DNA from: Candidatus Amarolinea dominans
GTDB lineage: Bacteria; Chloroflexota; Anaerolineae; SSC4; Amarolineaceae
Direction: 5' to 3'
DNA: 64,000 nucleotides
Assembly: GCA_016719785.1 (NCBI GenBank)
Contig: JADJYJ010000032.1
Span: 49,766 to 113,765, forward strand
Below, piece after piece: positions 17,501-27,551 of this stretch. The notes below the pieces were generated by a model. That model was not told where the DNA came from and did no database searches. It was given only the letters and a program-made list of their open reading frames with translations. Position numbers and translations under genes: made by a program. How positions within the stretch are numbered: the first letter of the stretch is position 1; the number at the start of each line of letters is the position of its first letter.

Positions 17501-19292
17501 CTTCATCGTCTCGCCGCCGCTTGATCTCTCCAGCCTGGCCGGTCGTTCCGCGCGGATCACCTGGTGGCAATGGCTGTTGACCGAACCCTCTTCTGACTTC
17601 GCAGCCCTGGGCGTCAGCAAGGACAACGGGGTCACCTGGACGCGCGCCTATGGGCCGGTCAGCGGCAGCATTGACGTGATAGAATGGGGCAAGGTCTCGG
17701 TGGATCTCGATCCCTCCTTCGACGTGTCCAATTTCCGTTTCCGCTTCCGCCTTTGGACTGATAGTTCCGCTATCCTGCCTGGCTGGTACGTGGACGATGT
17801 CTCGATCCAAAATGCCCCGCTCGCGCCGTCGCGGCCGTGTTTGTCCCTGCCCGGCAGCCCCATGACCGGCATCGCGCGTGACGCCAACACCAACGCCGGC
17901 ATCATCGGCGCCACCGTACGCAATGAAACCACCGGCGTGGCCGTCAGCACACTATCAACACCCGATGATCCTCTGCTGGAGGATGGCTTCTACACCCTGT
18001 TTGCTGCGCCCGGACAGACCTGTTTCCTGGCGACAGCCACCGACGCCTATGGCAGCGACCGCGTCTGCCTGGACATCCCCGATGGCGCGGTGCTGGCGCA
18101 AGACTTCCACCTGCCTGCGGGCATGCTGCAGGTTGTGCCCCCGGCGGTCAACGTTGGGGTCGCGGCCGGCGCACCGCTTTCGTTCACCCTGACCCTGAGC
18201 AACACCGGCGCCCTGAGCCTGACGTTCGAACTGCTGCCCATCAACCTCCCGCCGCCGACGGCGCCTGCAGCCGAGAATGCGCGCCCGACCGTGCGCCCCG
18301 CGGCTCCTGTCAACACGCGGCCTAACAACGACCCCACCCGCGCCGCGCTGGCGTCCGGGCCACCGCCAGACGTGCCCATCCTGGCCGGAGGCCGTATCAT
18401 CAGCAGTTGGCCGACGCAGCTCCCCTACGCGTGGGGTGTTGGCTTCGACACCACAGCCAACGACCTTTGGCTGAGCAACATCGGCAGTGTGGGGGGAGAT
18501 GATCGCGATTACCGTTTCCTGCCCGCAGGCACTCCCACAACCGACAGCATTGACGTCTCGAGTTGGGTCGGGTCGTTTGCCGCCGACATGGCATTCGACG
18601 TGCTGACGAACCGCCTGTGGCAGGTCAATGTGGGCGGCGACAACTGCCTGCACGAGCTTGATCCCGCAACCAAGATCAGCACGGGCCGCCGCATCTGCCC
18701 CGCGTTTGCGGCCTCGCAGCGCGGGCTTGCCTACGACCCCATCGCCGACGCCTATTACGTGGGTAGCTGGAACGATCGCAGCCTGTATGTGGTGGCGCCC
18801 GATGGTCGGATTCTACGTTCGATCTACACCGAGCTTGACACATCGGGCCTGGCCTTCAATCCACTCACGGGGCACCTCTTTGTCATGACCAACGCCGACA
18901 GCGGGCTGGACGTCTATGTGATGGATGTGGCCGCCGACTTCGCCGTGATCGGTGGTTTCAACGTATCCAGCTTCGCTCAGTTCACCCAGGCCGGCCTGGA
19001 CATGGATTGCAGCGGGCATCTGTGGGCCGTCAACCAGAGTACGCAGCGTGTCTACGAAATCGAATCGGGCGAAACCGATGCCTGCAGTTGGATGCAAATC
19101 CCCTGGCTGACCACGTCGGTGCTGAGCGGAACCCTGGCCGCGGCCAGCAGCCAGGCAGTCGTACTGACCTTCGACACCAACCTGGCGCCGGGCACGTACC
19201 AGGCTCAACTGCGCGTGCGCACCAACACCCCGTACGACGCCAACACCGTCCCGATCACCCTGACCATTTTGGAAGCGGCCTCACGCGAGTGA
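14550..19292 (+). CDS. Large secreted multidomain protein (propeller-like, CarboxypepD_reg, choice-of-anchor-J repeats)
   Basis: 1,580 residues with a signal peptide (hydrophobic stretch at about residues 28-45). From about 125 to 570 there is a region opening with LPPDTNGDVGPNHYVQFVN and rich in GDPIALYDHLADRWLLS-type blocks, seen in large secreted proteins of environmental bacteria. Two carboxypeptidase-regulatory-like modules follow (GSLSGVVTDAETAQPLSGA and the next copy), then two closely similar choice-of-anchor-J/MAM-like domains (FEDDDGGYTTQGATSWAWG and FETNDGGFIKTSVRGASSWAWG), another regulatory-like module, a beta-propeller-like stretch and an Ig-like end. No sortase or other anchor is visible. 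The start at 14550 has AAGGAG 6-9 nt upstream. Probably an adhesive or scaffold protein; no catalytic motif was identified. Confidence 0.75.
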   Translation: MSHRFRTHPVMPAPRPLSSRHTHLSLIWLTLCLLMALLLSMTPTATQADQAPANRAPSPGAPPPEIALSVKNDTSAPLRQLASVSQTEHKIVAQPLLPLPKGQAGAKTRVFTTDAALQIAPVGAERLPGPLRSFEGIGNVDRLLPPDTNGDVGPNHYVQFVNISFAVFSKNGDLLFGPVNEATLFAGFGTGCEQYDSGDPIALYDHLADRWLLSYMAWPNALPGDVYQCIAISQSGDPLGAWHRYAFLVKRDKFNDYPKLGVWPDAYYMTANLFTNISFAGAGVWAFERLQMLQGLPARLVHFDLASVNPDFGGILPADLDGPPPPAGAPGYFAEVDDAGWIGPQDALRLWEFHVDWTAPSSSTFGQAGQPNLILPTAAWTPLPCVGVTRNCIPQPGAGDDAYLDAIGDRLMHRLVYRNFGDHATLLANHTVDAGNGRAGIRWYELRRTASAWEIYQQGTYAGDWSGSTAHRWMASMAMDGQGNLAIGYTASSPTVYPSVRYIGRRAEDPLNTLPRLETSFMEGGGSQASESSRWGDYSMMSVDPTDDCTLWYTSEYYPATTGYEWHTRIGAFQFADCPSAPHGSLSGVVTDAETAQPLSGALVNLSGYIAFSDAAGQYQFVALPAGSYTLQASAYGHANGTAPVTISDGATTTQDIALTPLPATIVSGHVTDASLREGQPLYARLQFSTPGYTRTVYSNPQTGAYQVNLLRGAAYQVVVTAVGNGYQTATRTITPTVASVTQDFALPVDATCSALGYGRSLVYSEDFEDDDGGYTTQGATSWAWGQPNSGPGRAHSGLKVWATNPNGAYLNGEDGYVVSPDIDLSAYAGSALFISWWQYLQSERGYDFARVAVSNDGGITWSKVYGEVSGNVDLAWAEHFVSLGADYAVRNFRIRFIFRTDYSVVGPGWYMDDVGIEVVPLPPTTTVYTQNFETNDGGFIKTSVRGASSWAWGTPTNGPGRAHSGSKVWATSLAGNYTDREDGFIVSPPLDLSSLAGRSARITWWQWLLTEPSSDFAALGVSKDNGVTWTRAYGPVSGSIDVIEWGKVSVDLDPSFDVSNFRFRFRLWTDSSAILPGWYVDDVSIQNAPLAPSRPCLSLPGSPMTGIARDANTNAGIIGATVRNETTGVAVSTLSTPDDPLLEDGFYTLFAAPGQTCFLATATDAYGSDRVCLDIPDGAVLAQDFHLPAGMLQVVPPAVNVGVAAGAPLSFTLTLSNTGALSLTFELLPINLPPPTAPAAENARPTVRPAAPVNTRPNNDPTRAALASGPPPDVPILAGGRIISSWPTQLPYAWGVGFDTTANDLWLSNIGSVGGDDRDYRFLPAGTPTTDSIDVSSWVGSFAADMAFDVLTNRLWQVNVGGDNCLHELDPATKISTGRRICPAFAASQRGLAYDPIADAYYVGSWNDRSLYVVAPDGRILRSIYTELDTSGLAFNPLTGHLFVMTNADSGLDVYVMDVAADFAVIGGFNVSSFAQFTQAGLDMDCSGHLWAVNQSTQRVYEIESGETDACSWMQIPWLTTSVLSGTLAAASSQAVVLTFDTNLAPGTYQAQLRVRTNTPYDANTVPITLTILEAASRE

Positions 19293-19300
19293 GCACTCCC

Positions 19301-20104
19301 CTCCCCTTGCGCAGGCTGGCTGCCCCCCACAGCGCCGGGCAAGCCGACAACGCCCGCCGCGGCGCAAGCTCCTTACCCGGCGGGCCTGCGCAAGGTTGGG
19401 CGATTCTTCGGCCGCCCCGTGAATGAATTCACGGTCTGATACACCGAAACCTGCTAAAGCAGGTTGGTGTTGGGTGCGACGACTCAATTCGTGTAATTCG
19501 TGGCAGCAGCCTGGCGCGGATGCCGTGCGCCTCTGAGGTCGTCATCTCGGCGCAGCCCTGCGAGGGGGACGTGGAATCCCCTTGCGCAGGCTGGCTGCCG
19601 CTCGAATCGCCGGGCAAGCCGACAACGCCCGCCGCGGCGCAAGCCCCTTACCCGGCGAGCCTGCGCAAGGTTGGGCGATTCTTCGGCCGCCCCGTGAATG
19701 AATTCACGGTCTGATACACCGAAACCTGCTCAAGCAGGTTGGTGTTGGGTGCGACGACTCAATTCGTGTAATTCGTGGCAGCAGCCTGGCGCGGATGCCG
19801 TGCGCCTCTGAGGTCGTCATCTCGTCGCGGCCCTGCGAGGGGGACGTGGAATCCCCTTGCGCAGGCTGGCTGCCCCCCACAGCGCCGGGCAAGCCGACAA
19901 CGCCCGCCGCGGCGCAAGCTCCTTACCCGGCGGGCCTGCGCAAGGTTGGGCGATTCTTCGGCAGCCCCGTGAATGAATTCACGGTCTGATACACCGAAAC
20001 CTGCTAAAGCAGGTTGGTGTTGGGTGCGACGACTCAATTCGTGTAATTCGTGGCAGCAGCCTGTCACAGCGTTGCGTGCCTCTGAGGTCGTCATCTCGTC
20101 GCGG
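19301..20104. repeat. Three tandem copies of a 275-bp repeat
   Basis: The same sequence recurs at an exact 275-bp step: GCAGGCTGGC starts at 19311, 19586 and 19861. Copies differ by a few substitutions; the third loses similarity after about 20063 apart from a short tail. Each unit holds three inverted repeats: a 12-bp pair CCTTGCGCAGGC/GCCTGCGCAAGG (19305-19316 with 19384-19395), CCGTGAAT/ATTCACGG around GA, and AACCTGCT/AGCAGGTT around AA. Stops interrupt most frames and no conserved protein is encoded. It fills the gap after the large secreted protein gene. Confidence 0.9.
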
Positions 20105-20181
20105 TCACGGTCATGTCATGTTCCGTTCCAGATCCACCAGGCGAATGGATTGTGATCGAGACAGACAAAATCCCGGATCAG

Positions 20182-20210
20182 ATGACAATCCATTTCCGAT
20201 GGTGTATAAT
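20182..20210 (+). promoter_or_regulatory. Probable promoter of the antitoxin gene
   Basis: ATGACA (20182-20187), 17-nt spacer, TATAAT (20205-20210), 53 nt before the antitoxin start. Confidence 0.5.
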
Positions 20211-20262
20211 AGCTGCATCAAATACCATAGACCATGAATGCCAAATTGAGAGGTGAAGTCTG

Positions 20263-20508
20263 ATGACAATGCGCACCATGGAATTGACTCTGAATGAGGT
20301 CTTGTTTCAACGATTGGAACGAGCCGCACGTCCTGCCGGGCTTTCGGTCTCTGAGTTGGTCCTGCAACTATTGAAACGATGGTTCGGCGAAATAACGGTT
20401 GCCGAATTGGAGCAACAAGAAATCACAGCATACCAGCGGATGCCGGTGGTCGCCGATGAATTTGATGTCTGGGAAAGTGAACAAAGAAGAAAATCGGTCG
20501 GCTCTTGA
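20263..20508 (+). CDS. MazE-like type II antitoxin
   Basis: 81 residues. The N-terminal half (MELTLNEVLFQRLERAARPAG, then LSVSELVLQLLKRWF) looks like a ribbon-helix-helix DNA-binding part. The second half (ELEQQEITAYQRMPVVADEF then DVWESEQ) is the toxin-binding tail typical of small antitoxins found directly upstream of MazF/PemK toxins. A GAGGTG site precedes the ATG at 20263. The expected toxin gene is missing; only a C-terminal MazF-like scrap follows in another frame and overlaps its stop, so the last residues after WESEQ may be changed by the same deletion. An orphan antitoxin is the best description. Confidence 0.65.
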   Translation: MTMRTMELTLNEVLFQRLERAARPAGLSVSELVLQLLKRWFGEITVAELEQQEITAYQRMPVVADEFDVWESEQRRKSVGS

Positions 20509-20612
20509 TAACGCTTTCCGAAGAGAAGATGCGAAAAGTTGGCCCTGCGCTCTGCTTTGCTCTCGGTGTTGATCTAGACGCGTTATTTGGCGATTACATT
20601 GTTGGGCGATAG
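20502..20612 (+). pseudogene. C-terminal remnant of a MazF/PemK toxin
   Basis: In the frame shifted from the antitoxin the sequence reads RLLITLSEEKMRKVG followed by PALCFALGVD, the usual end of MazF-family endoribonucleases, before a stop at 20610-20612. The roughly 80 N-terminal residues with the catalytic Arg/Ser-Thr core are absent, and the frame is closed upstream by a stop at 20478-20480. A deletion fusing antitoxin tail to toxin tail explains the layout. The stretch from here to 20746 holds nothing else I can identify. Confidence 0.6.
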
Positions 20613-20746
20613 CAATTACTCGCAGATCATTGCGTACAGATAAAGTGAAGCCAAGAAAATGGGGGATCAGACCTTTGACAGAGAGATGGGGCTTTTCGGC
20701 AAATTGAAAACGCTCATATCGTAAGCAATGCCCAACAAGCCCCCGC

Positions 20747-21511
20747 TCAAACCTTCGGCACATTATCAACTAAAAGAAATATCGCCAACACGATGACAAA
20801 GCCGCCAAAGAGGCGGCGCAGATGCGTTGCGGGCAGGCGGCCGGCCAGGCGTGCGCCGGTGAATGCGCCCACCAATCCCGCCGCAGCGAAGATGGTCGTG
20901 AGCGACAGCAGCGCGGTCAAGTCAGAAGCGCCGCCGCTGATGTGTCCCAAGAAGCCGGCCAGGCTGTTCATAGCAATGACGAGCAGCGAGGTGCCGACCG
21001 CCTGCGCCATCGGCAGCCCAACCAGGATCACCAATGCGGGCACGATCAAGAAGCCGCCGCCGACGCCCAGGATGCCGGTCAACACGCCCACGCCCGCGCC
21101 GCCGGCGATAACCGTCAGCCAGCCGCGCGGCGCCGCGGCGTCTGCCCGTTGTGCCGGCGGCGCCAACATCAACCCGCCGATGATCAGCATCAGCAGGGCA
21201 AACGCCACGAGCAGGAGCGCAGGGCTGAAACGTTTCGAGAGGCCCGCGGCCAGGAAGGACGCGGCCATGCCGGCGCCGCCGAAGAGCAGGGCCACGCGCC
21301 AGTTGAGCGTGCCCTGCGCGCGATGAAACAGCGCGGCCAGCGCGCTGGTCGCCCCCACAATCGCCAACGATGTGGTGATCGCGACCTGCGGCGTCTGGCC
21401 AACCAGGTAAACCAGCGCCGGCACGGTCAAGATAGAGCCGCCGCCGCCCAAAAGTCCGAGCGAAAGGCCGATCACGAAGCCGAGCGCCAGGTCCAACGGC
21501 AGGCTATTCAC
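20747..21511 (-). CDS. TauE/SafE-family membrane permease
   Basis: 254 residues with about eight membrane helices arranged as two halves, each opening with a glycine-rich block: LGFVIGLSLGLLGGGGSILTVPALVYL and GVGVLTGILGVGGGFLIVPALVIL. This duplicated pattern defines TauE/SafE (DUF81) anion exporters, often linked to sulfite, sulfonate or thiosulfate. Start set at GTG 21511, which overlaps the rhodanese stop in a GTGA arrangement (21508-21511). Pairing with a rhodanese supports a sulfur-compound role. Confidence 0.87.
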   Translation of the reverse strand: MNSLPLDLALGFVIGLSLGLLGGGGSILTVPALVYLVGQTPQVAITTSLAIVGATSALAALFHRAQGTLNWRVALLFGGAGMAASFLAAGLSKRFSPALLLVAFALLMLIIGGLMLAPPAQRADAAAPRGWLTVIAGGAGVGVLTGILGVGGGFLIVPALVILVGLPMAQAVGTSLLVIAMNSLAGFLGHISGGASDLTALLSLTTIFAAAGLVGAFTGARLAGRLPATHLRRLFGGFVIVLAIFLLVDNVPKV

Positions 21512-21864
21512 TTGGCCGCGCCCTTCTTCACCGGCAGGCCAGCCTGTTCCCAGGCAATCATGCCGCCGCTCAGGTTGACGGCCTTGAAACCCTGGGCAAG
21601 GAGCTGCTGCGTGGCGCTGCGGCTGCGGTTGCCGGAGCGGCAGACGCACAGGATTTCGCGTTCGCGCGGCAGATCCTTGAGGCGCTGGCTCAATTCGCCC
21701 AGTGGGATCAGCATGGCGCCGGCAATGTGACCGAGTCTGTACTCCTCGGGCTGGCGCACATCGAGAATGAACGGGGCGGGCTGAGTGCGCAAACGCTGAC
21801 CCGCCTCGCTCGCGCTAATCGCCGCAATCGAGCCGCCGCCCAAGAGTCGCCTGAAAAAATCCAT
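21508..21864 (-). CDS. Single-domain rhodanese-like protein
   Basis: 118 residues. Rhodanese domain with the active-site loop CRSGNRS, whose cysteine carries a persulfide, and the usual FILDVRQPEEYRLGHIAGA opening. Start at 21864: a GAGGGA site lies 9-14 nt ahead, inside a slightly longer open frame. Sits 82 bp after glnA and overlaps the TauE/SafE gene by 4 bases, so the two probably form a sulfur-handling pair; glnA may share the transcript. Confidence 0.88.
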   Translation of the reverse strand: MDFFRRLLGGGSIAAISASEAGQRLRTQPAPFILDVRQPEEYRLGHIAGAMLIPLGELSQRLKDLPREREILCVCRSGNRSRSATQQLLAQGFKAVNLSGGMIAWEQAGLPVKKGAAK

Positions 21865-21946
21865 CGTGTTGTCCCTCATCTATTTACTGGATTGTCGCAC
21901 ACTCCCGTGTTGGATGAAACCACAGGCAAAAGGTTACACAGCAATC

Positions 21947-23365
21947 TCACACGTCGTAGTACAGCGCAATTTCGGCCGGGTGCGGGCGGTTGCGCACGCC
22001 GTAGTATTCGTCATACTTGGCCTTGATCCAGTCGGCGATCAGGCCGGCGTCGAAAACGTCATTTTGCAGCAGAAACTCGTGATCGCGCACCAGCGCGTCG
22101 AGCGCCTCGCGCAGTGAGGCCGGCAGCGGCTTGATCGCCTTGCGCTGCTCATCGCTCCAGGTGAAGATGTTCTGGTCAATCGGGCCAAAGCCGAGCGCAC
22201 GCGGGTCCATCTGCTGGCGGATGCCATCCAGACCGGCCATCAACTGCACGGCCAAAGCCAGGTAGATGTTGCCGGTGGCGTCGGGCGGACGGAACTCGAA
22301 GCGCGCGGTGTCCGGTTGATCGGCATACTTGGGCACGCGGATGGCCGCGCTGCGATTGCCCAGGCTGAAGAAGGCGTTGACCGGCGCCTCGAAGCCGGGC
22401 ACCAGGCGACGATAGGAGTTGGTAGACGGGTTGGTGAAGGCTAGAACGGCCGGGCCATGCTGGAGCAGGCCGCCGATGTACCACAGCGCCGTCTGGCTCA
22501 ACTTGCCATAGCCATCAGCGTCATAGAACACATTCTGAGCGGCCTTGAAAAGATGTTGATGAAAGTGCATGCCGTTGCCGGCCTCGCCGTAGAGCGGCTT
22601 GGGCATGAAGGTGGCCGTCTGCTGGCGCCGGTGCGCCACCATCTTGGTGACATACTTGACCATCTGCGTGGCATCGCCGCTGCGCACCAGGCCCATCATC
22701 GGCGTTTCAATTTCGCACTGGCCTGGCCCGCCCACCTCATGATGGTGATACTTGACCTCGATGCCCATCTTCTCCAGTTCCATCACCATTTCGCTGCGCA
22801 GATTGAAGAGCTGGTCTTTGGGCGGAATGACGTGATAGCCGCCGTGGCGCGGGATCAAGTGCCCATGTCCGCCGCGGCTGCTCTGCCAATCGGCCTCTTT
22901 GCTCTCCACGCGGTAGGAGGCGGCATTGACCTCGTTTTCGAACGCCACGCTGTCGAAGACGTAGAACTCATATTCCGGCCCCCAACGGCTCTCATCGGCG
23001 ATGCCCCAGGCGCGCATCGTCGCTTCGGCATGAATCGCAATGTTGCGCGGATCACGACCGAAGGGCAGCTTGGTATCGGCCTCGAACGCGCTGCAGATGA
23101 AGCTCAGGGTGGGGACATCCCAGAAGGGATCAACGAAGGCCGTGCTCAGATCAGGAATCAACACCATGTCGCCCGACTTGACTGAGCGCAGGCCAACCGA
23201 CGAGCCGTCGAAACCGACGCCGTCACGCATCAGGTGTTCATTGAACTGGCTCTTCGGCACGGTGACATGGTGCCAACGCCCGGCCAGGTCGGTAAACTTG
23301 AGATCAATCATCGCGAACTGCTGTTTGCGCACAAAGGCTTGCGCCTCGGCAAAGGTGGTAAACAT
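21947..23365 (-). CDS. glnA: Glutamine synthetase, type I
   Basis: 472 residues, full length for GSI. It has the beta-grasp N-domain with DGSSVGL (GFDGSSVGLRS), the catalytic block PKPLYGEAGNGMHFHQHLF, NRSAAIRVPKY of the glutamate/ATP site and FEFRPPDATGNIYLALAVQLM. The enzyme joins ammonia to glutamate using ATP in the cytosol. GEAGNGMHFHQ departs from the common GDNGSGMHCHQS, so this belongs to a less usual GSI branch. Start at 23365 is fixed by GGAGGAAACG 5-9 nt upstream. Promoter at 23422-23450. Confidence 0.94.
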   Translation of the reverse strand: MFTTFAEAQAFVRKQQFAMIDLKFTDLAGRWHHVTVPKSQFNEHLMRDGVGFDGSSVGLRSVKSGDMVLIPDLSTAFVDPFWDVPTLSFICSAFEADTKLPFGRDPRNIAIHAEATMRAWGIADESRWGPEYEFYVFDSVAFENEVNAASYRVESKEADWQSSRGGHGHLIPRHGGYHVIPPKDQLFNLRSEMVMELEKMGIEVKYHHHEVGGPGQCEIETPMMGLVRSGDATQMVKYVTKMVAHRRQQTATFMPKPLYGEAGNGMHFHQHLFKAAQNVFYDADGYGKLSQTALWYIGGLLQHGPAVLAFTNPSTNSYRRLVPGFEAPVNAFFSLGNRSAAIRVPKYADQPDTARFEFRPPDATGNIYLALAVQLMAGLDGIRQQMDPRALGFGPIDQNIFTWSDEQRKAIKPLPASLREALDALVRDHEFLLQNDVFDAGLIADWIKAKYDEYYGVRNRPHPAEIALYYDV

Positions 23366-23421
23366 CGTCGTTTCCTCCTCGAAAAGTAGTGACTGCTGAC
23401 GTTTTTGCAGGATGCCCAATC

Positions 23422-23450
23422 ATCGTAGCGTGTTCACGCGCAATCGGCAA
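23422..23450 (-). promoter_or_regulatory. Probable glnA promoter
   Basis: On the minus strand TTGCCG (23450-23445), 17-nt spacer, TACGAT (23427-23422), 57 nt before the start codon. Confidence 0.45.
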
Positions 23451-23786
23451 TGGCATACGTCATAAACCATGACTATCCGGCGGTTGAAACCGCGGCCACG
23501 AAAACAAAGAAGCTCAAGAACAACGCCGGCTGGAACGCCGGCCAGTTTGCCGATACCGCCGCACAAGACTTCGCGGCCAGGCTGCGCCTCCGCCCAACAG
23601 CAACGCCATTGTCATCCATGCCACGGATCAGAATCATCAGGATATGGGCGTCTTTATCAGCCAGCGCACCGGCGTTGGGATCACGGCCAGCCGGCCGCCG
23701 GGGACTCGCGCGCCGGCCCGCATCAACTATGGAGCCGGCCCCTGCCCGGCGCGCTGAGAATGCCCGGCATGTGGGAATGACAACAG

Positions 23787-23817
23787 CCCCGGGCCGCCGC
23801 TGAACGGCGGCCCGGGG
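23787..23817 (-). terminator. Strong GC hairpin after the efflux operon
   Basis: Perfect 13-bp stem (23787-23799 with 23805-23817) around a 5-nt loop, 27 nt past the end of the permease gene. On the minus strand it is followed by GCTGTTGTC, only weakly U-rich. Confidence 0.55.
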
Positions 23818-23843
23818 CCGCAGCATGAATTTGGCGCCTGCGT

Positions 23844-25870
<2,027 letters not shown>

Positions 25871-25885
25871 CGTTCGCCTCCTCAT

Positions 25886-25950
25886 AAACCCGTTTTTTCG
25901 CAGAACACGGGTTTCTTTCACAAACCCGTTCTCACAGAAAACGGGTTTGT
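25886..25950 (-). promoter_or_regulatory. Twin hairpins with interchangeable arms between adaptor and ATPase genes
   Basis: Four arms alternate: AAACCCGT (25886-25893), ACGGGTTT (25907-25914), AAACCCGTT (25922-25930) and AACGGGTTT (25940-25948; the second stem extends to 11 bp at 25920-25950). Any of the first type can pair with any of the second type, so alternative folds are possible. It sits 3 nt after the adaptor stop and about 15 nt before the ATPase start. Confidence 0.6.
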
Positions 25951-25953
25951 GCC

Positions 25954-27534
25954 TTACCGACTGAACAAGCCGCCAGAGCGTGTGCTACCCGCGCCGGCCG
26001 GCAATGCCACAATCTGCGTGCCTTCTGTCAGGCCGCTGACGATTTCCGTGTAGGCGCCATCGCTCAGGCCGGTCCGCACGTCTATCTCGGTGACGGTCTT
26101 GCCATCTGCGCTCGGCGCCTGGACCACACGGCCAGCGCCCTTGGGTAGCAGGGCCGTGGAGGGCACCAGCAGCACGCCTTGCTGGCGCTCGGTGATGATG
26201 CTGACGTTGGCGGTCATGCCCACCTTGACCCGCGCGTCGGCGTTGCTGAAGTCGACGCGCACCGCGTAAGTCACGACGCCGTTACTGGACTGGCCGGCCG
26301 GGGCGATGTAGGCCACGCGGCCGTCGCCCTGCCAGCCGGCCAACGAGTCAATCGTCACCGCCACGGCCTGGCCCAACTGCACCTCGACGACGTCGTTTTC
26401 GCTCAATTTGAGATCCACGTGCTGCTCACTCTGCGCCACCAGGCTCACGACGCCCAGGCCAGTGTTCACAAAACTACCCGGCACGATATGGGCCGCCGTG
26501 ACCACCGCGTCGAACGGCGCGGCCAGGGTGGCGTTGCCCAGGTTGAGCTGCGCCTGCTTCAGGTTCTGCTCGGCCTGCGTCAGCGCGGCCTGTTGAATCA
26601 GCAGGTCTGTGGCAGTGGCCGGCGCGCTCAGTTTGTCCAGGTTCGCTTTGGCCTGATCCAGGCTGGCCTGCGTCGAACGCAGGTCTTCGGGGCGGGCGTA
26701 CAGCTTGGCGAGGGTAGATTTGGCCTGCGCCAGTTGGTAGGCAGCCGTGGCAATCTGCGACGCCGCATCGCTATCGGTGGTTGCCAGTTGCGCCTCGTAG
26801 TTGGCCGTCGCCTGCTCGTAGTCCAGCGTGGCCTTCTGCAGCTCAACCGCTTCTGGTAAACGCCCGACATCGGCCCGCCAGGCCACGACATCGTACTTGG
26901 CCTGCGCCTGCTGCAGGACGGCCGCGGCCTTCTCCTGGGCCACGCGTACCGATTCCAGCTTGGTGCTCGCGGCGCTCGCCGACTTGACCGCCGCATTATA
27001 GGAAGCCTGTGTACTCTTGATATTGGCCTGCGCCGCGGTTAGTTCGGCGGCGGTGGGGCCGGCCAGCAGCTTGTCATAATTCGCCTGGGCTGATGCCACC
27101 TGCGCCTGCGCGGCGCTGATTTCCTGCGGCCGCGCATTACCCTGCCGGGCCTGGGTCAGCCGGGCCTGCGCGCTGATCAGGCCCGCCTCCGCGTTCGTCA
27201 CCTGGATTTCCAACTGGCGTGTGTCCAGCCGGGCCAACGCCTGGCCGACCGTCACCACATCGCCTTCTGAAACCAGCACCTCGACCACGCTGCCGCCGGT
27301 CTGGAAACCGACGTCCAGCGCCTGCTCCGCCTCGATCGTGCCGCTGCCATAAACCGTGGCGCTCACATCCCCGCGCGTGACCGCCACCGTCGCGACCCCG
27401 GCCGCCTTCGCCGGCGCGGCGCCCTGGTTCAACCACAGCGCCGCCGCAATCACCAACACCACCATGCCAACCCCCGCCAGCAGCCAGTTTCCTTGCAGCC
27501 CCCGGCGCGTTCTTGTGTTCGTTTTCATCGTCAT
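25954..27534 (-). CDS. Periplasmic adaptor (membrane-fusion) protein, MacA/HlyD type
   Basis: 526 residues. A single N-terminal membrane helix (LLAGVGMVVLVIAAALWL), a lipoyl-like hairpin (ALDVGFQTGGSVVEVLVSEGDVVTVGQALARLD), a very long coiled-coil region rich in Ala/Gln (about residues 95-330), then the second lipoyl half (LAAPFDAVVTAAHIVPGSFV) and beta-barrel/MP domains. It links the MacB-like pump to the outside. AAAGGAG lies 4 nt before the ATG at 27534. First gene of a three-gene operon; the chromosomal stretch upstream is made of short repeats. Confidence 0.9.
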   Translation of the reverse strand: MTMKTNTRTRRGLQGNWLLAGVGMVVLVIAAALWLNQGAAPAKAAGVATVAVTRGDVSATVYGSGTIEAEQALDVGFQTGGSVVEVLVSEGDVVTVGQALARLDTRQLEIQVTNAEAGLISAQARLTQARQGNARPQEISAAQAQVASAQANYDKLLAGPTAAELTAAQANIKSTQASYNAAVKSASAASTKLESVRVAQEKAAAVLQQAQAKYDVVAWRADVGRLPEAVELQKATLDYEQATANYEAQLATTDSDAASQIATAAYQLAQAKSTLAKLYARPEDLRSTQASLDQAKANLDKLSAPATATDLLIQQAALTQAEQNLKQAQLNLGNATLAAPFDAVVTAAHIVPGSFVNTGLGVVSLVAQSEQHVDLKLSENDVVEVQLGQAVAVTIDSLAGWQGDGRVAYIAPAGQSSNGVVTYAVRVDFSNADARVKVGMTANVSIITERQQGVLLVPSTALLPKGAGRVVQAPSADGKTVTEIDVRTGLSDGAYTEIVSGLTEGTQIVALPAGAGSTRSGGLFSR

Positions 27535-27551
27535 TTGACTCCTTTGTTAGT

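Larger units (their letters stand above)
23366..23843. other. Intergenic region between glnA and the efflux operon
   Basis: 478 bp with no gene I can support. It holds the glnA promoter (23422-23450), several short GC-rich inverted repeats and a strong hairpin at 23787-23817. A plus-strand open frame covers much of it (23450-23803) but has no family match or ribosome site. Confidence 0.5.

Noticed and set aside
19301..20104. CRISPR array
   Set aside because: Only three units of 275 bp with no spacers between them, and no cas genes nearby.
23450..23803. Plus-strand open frame of 117 codons between glnA and the efflux operon
   Set aside because: Arg/Ala/Pro-rich, no ribosome site, crosses the glnA promoter and several GC hairpins; no family resemblance.
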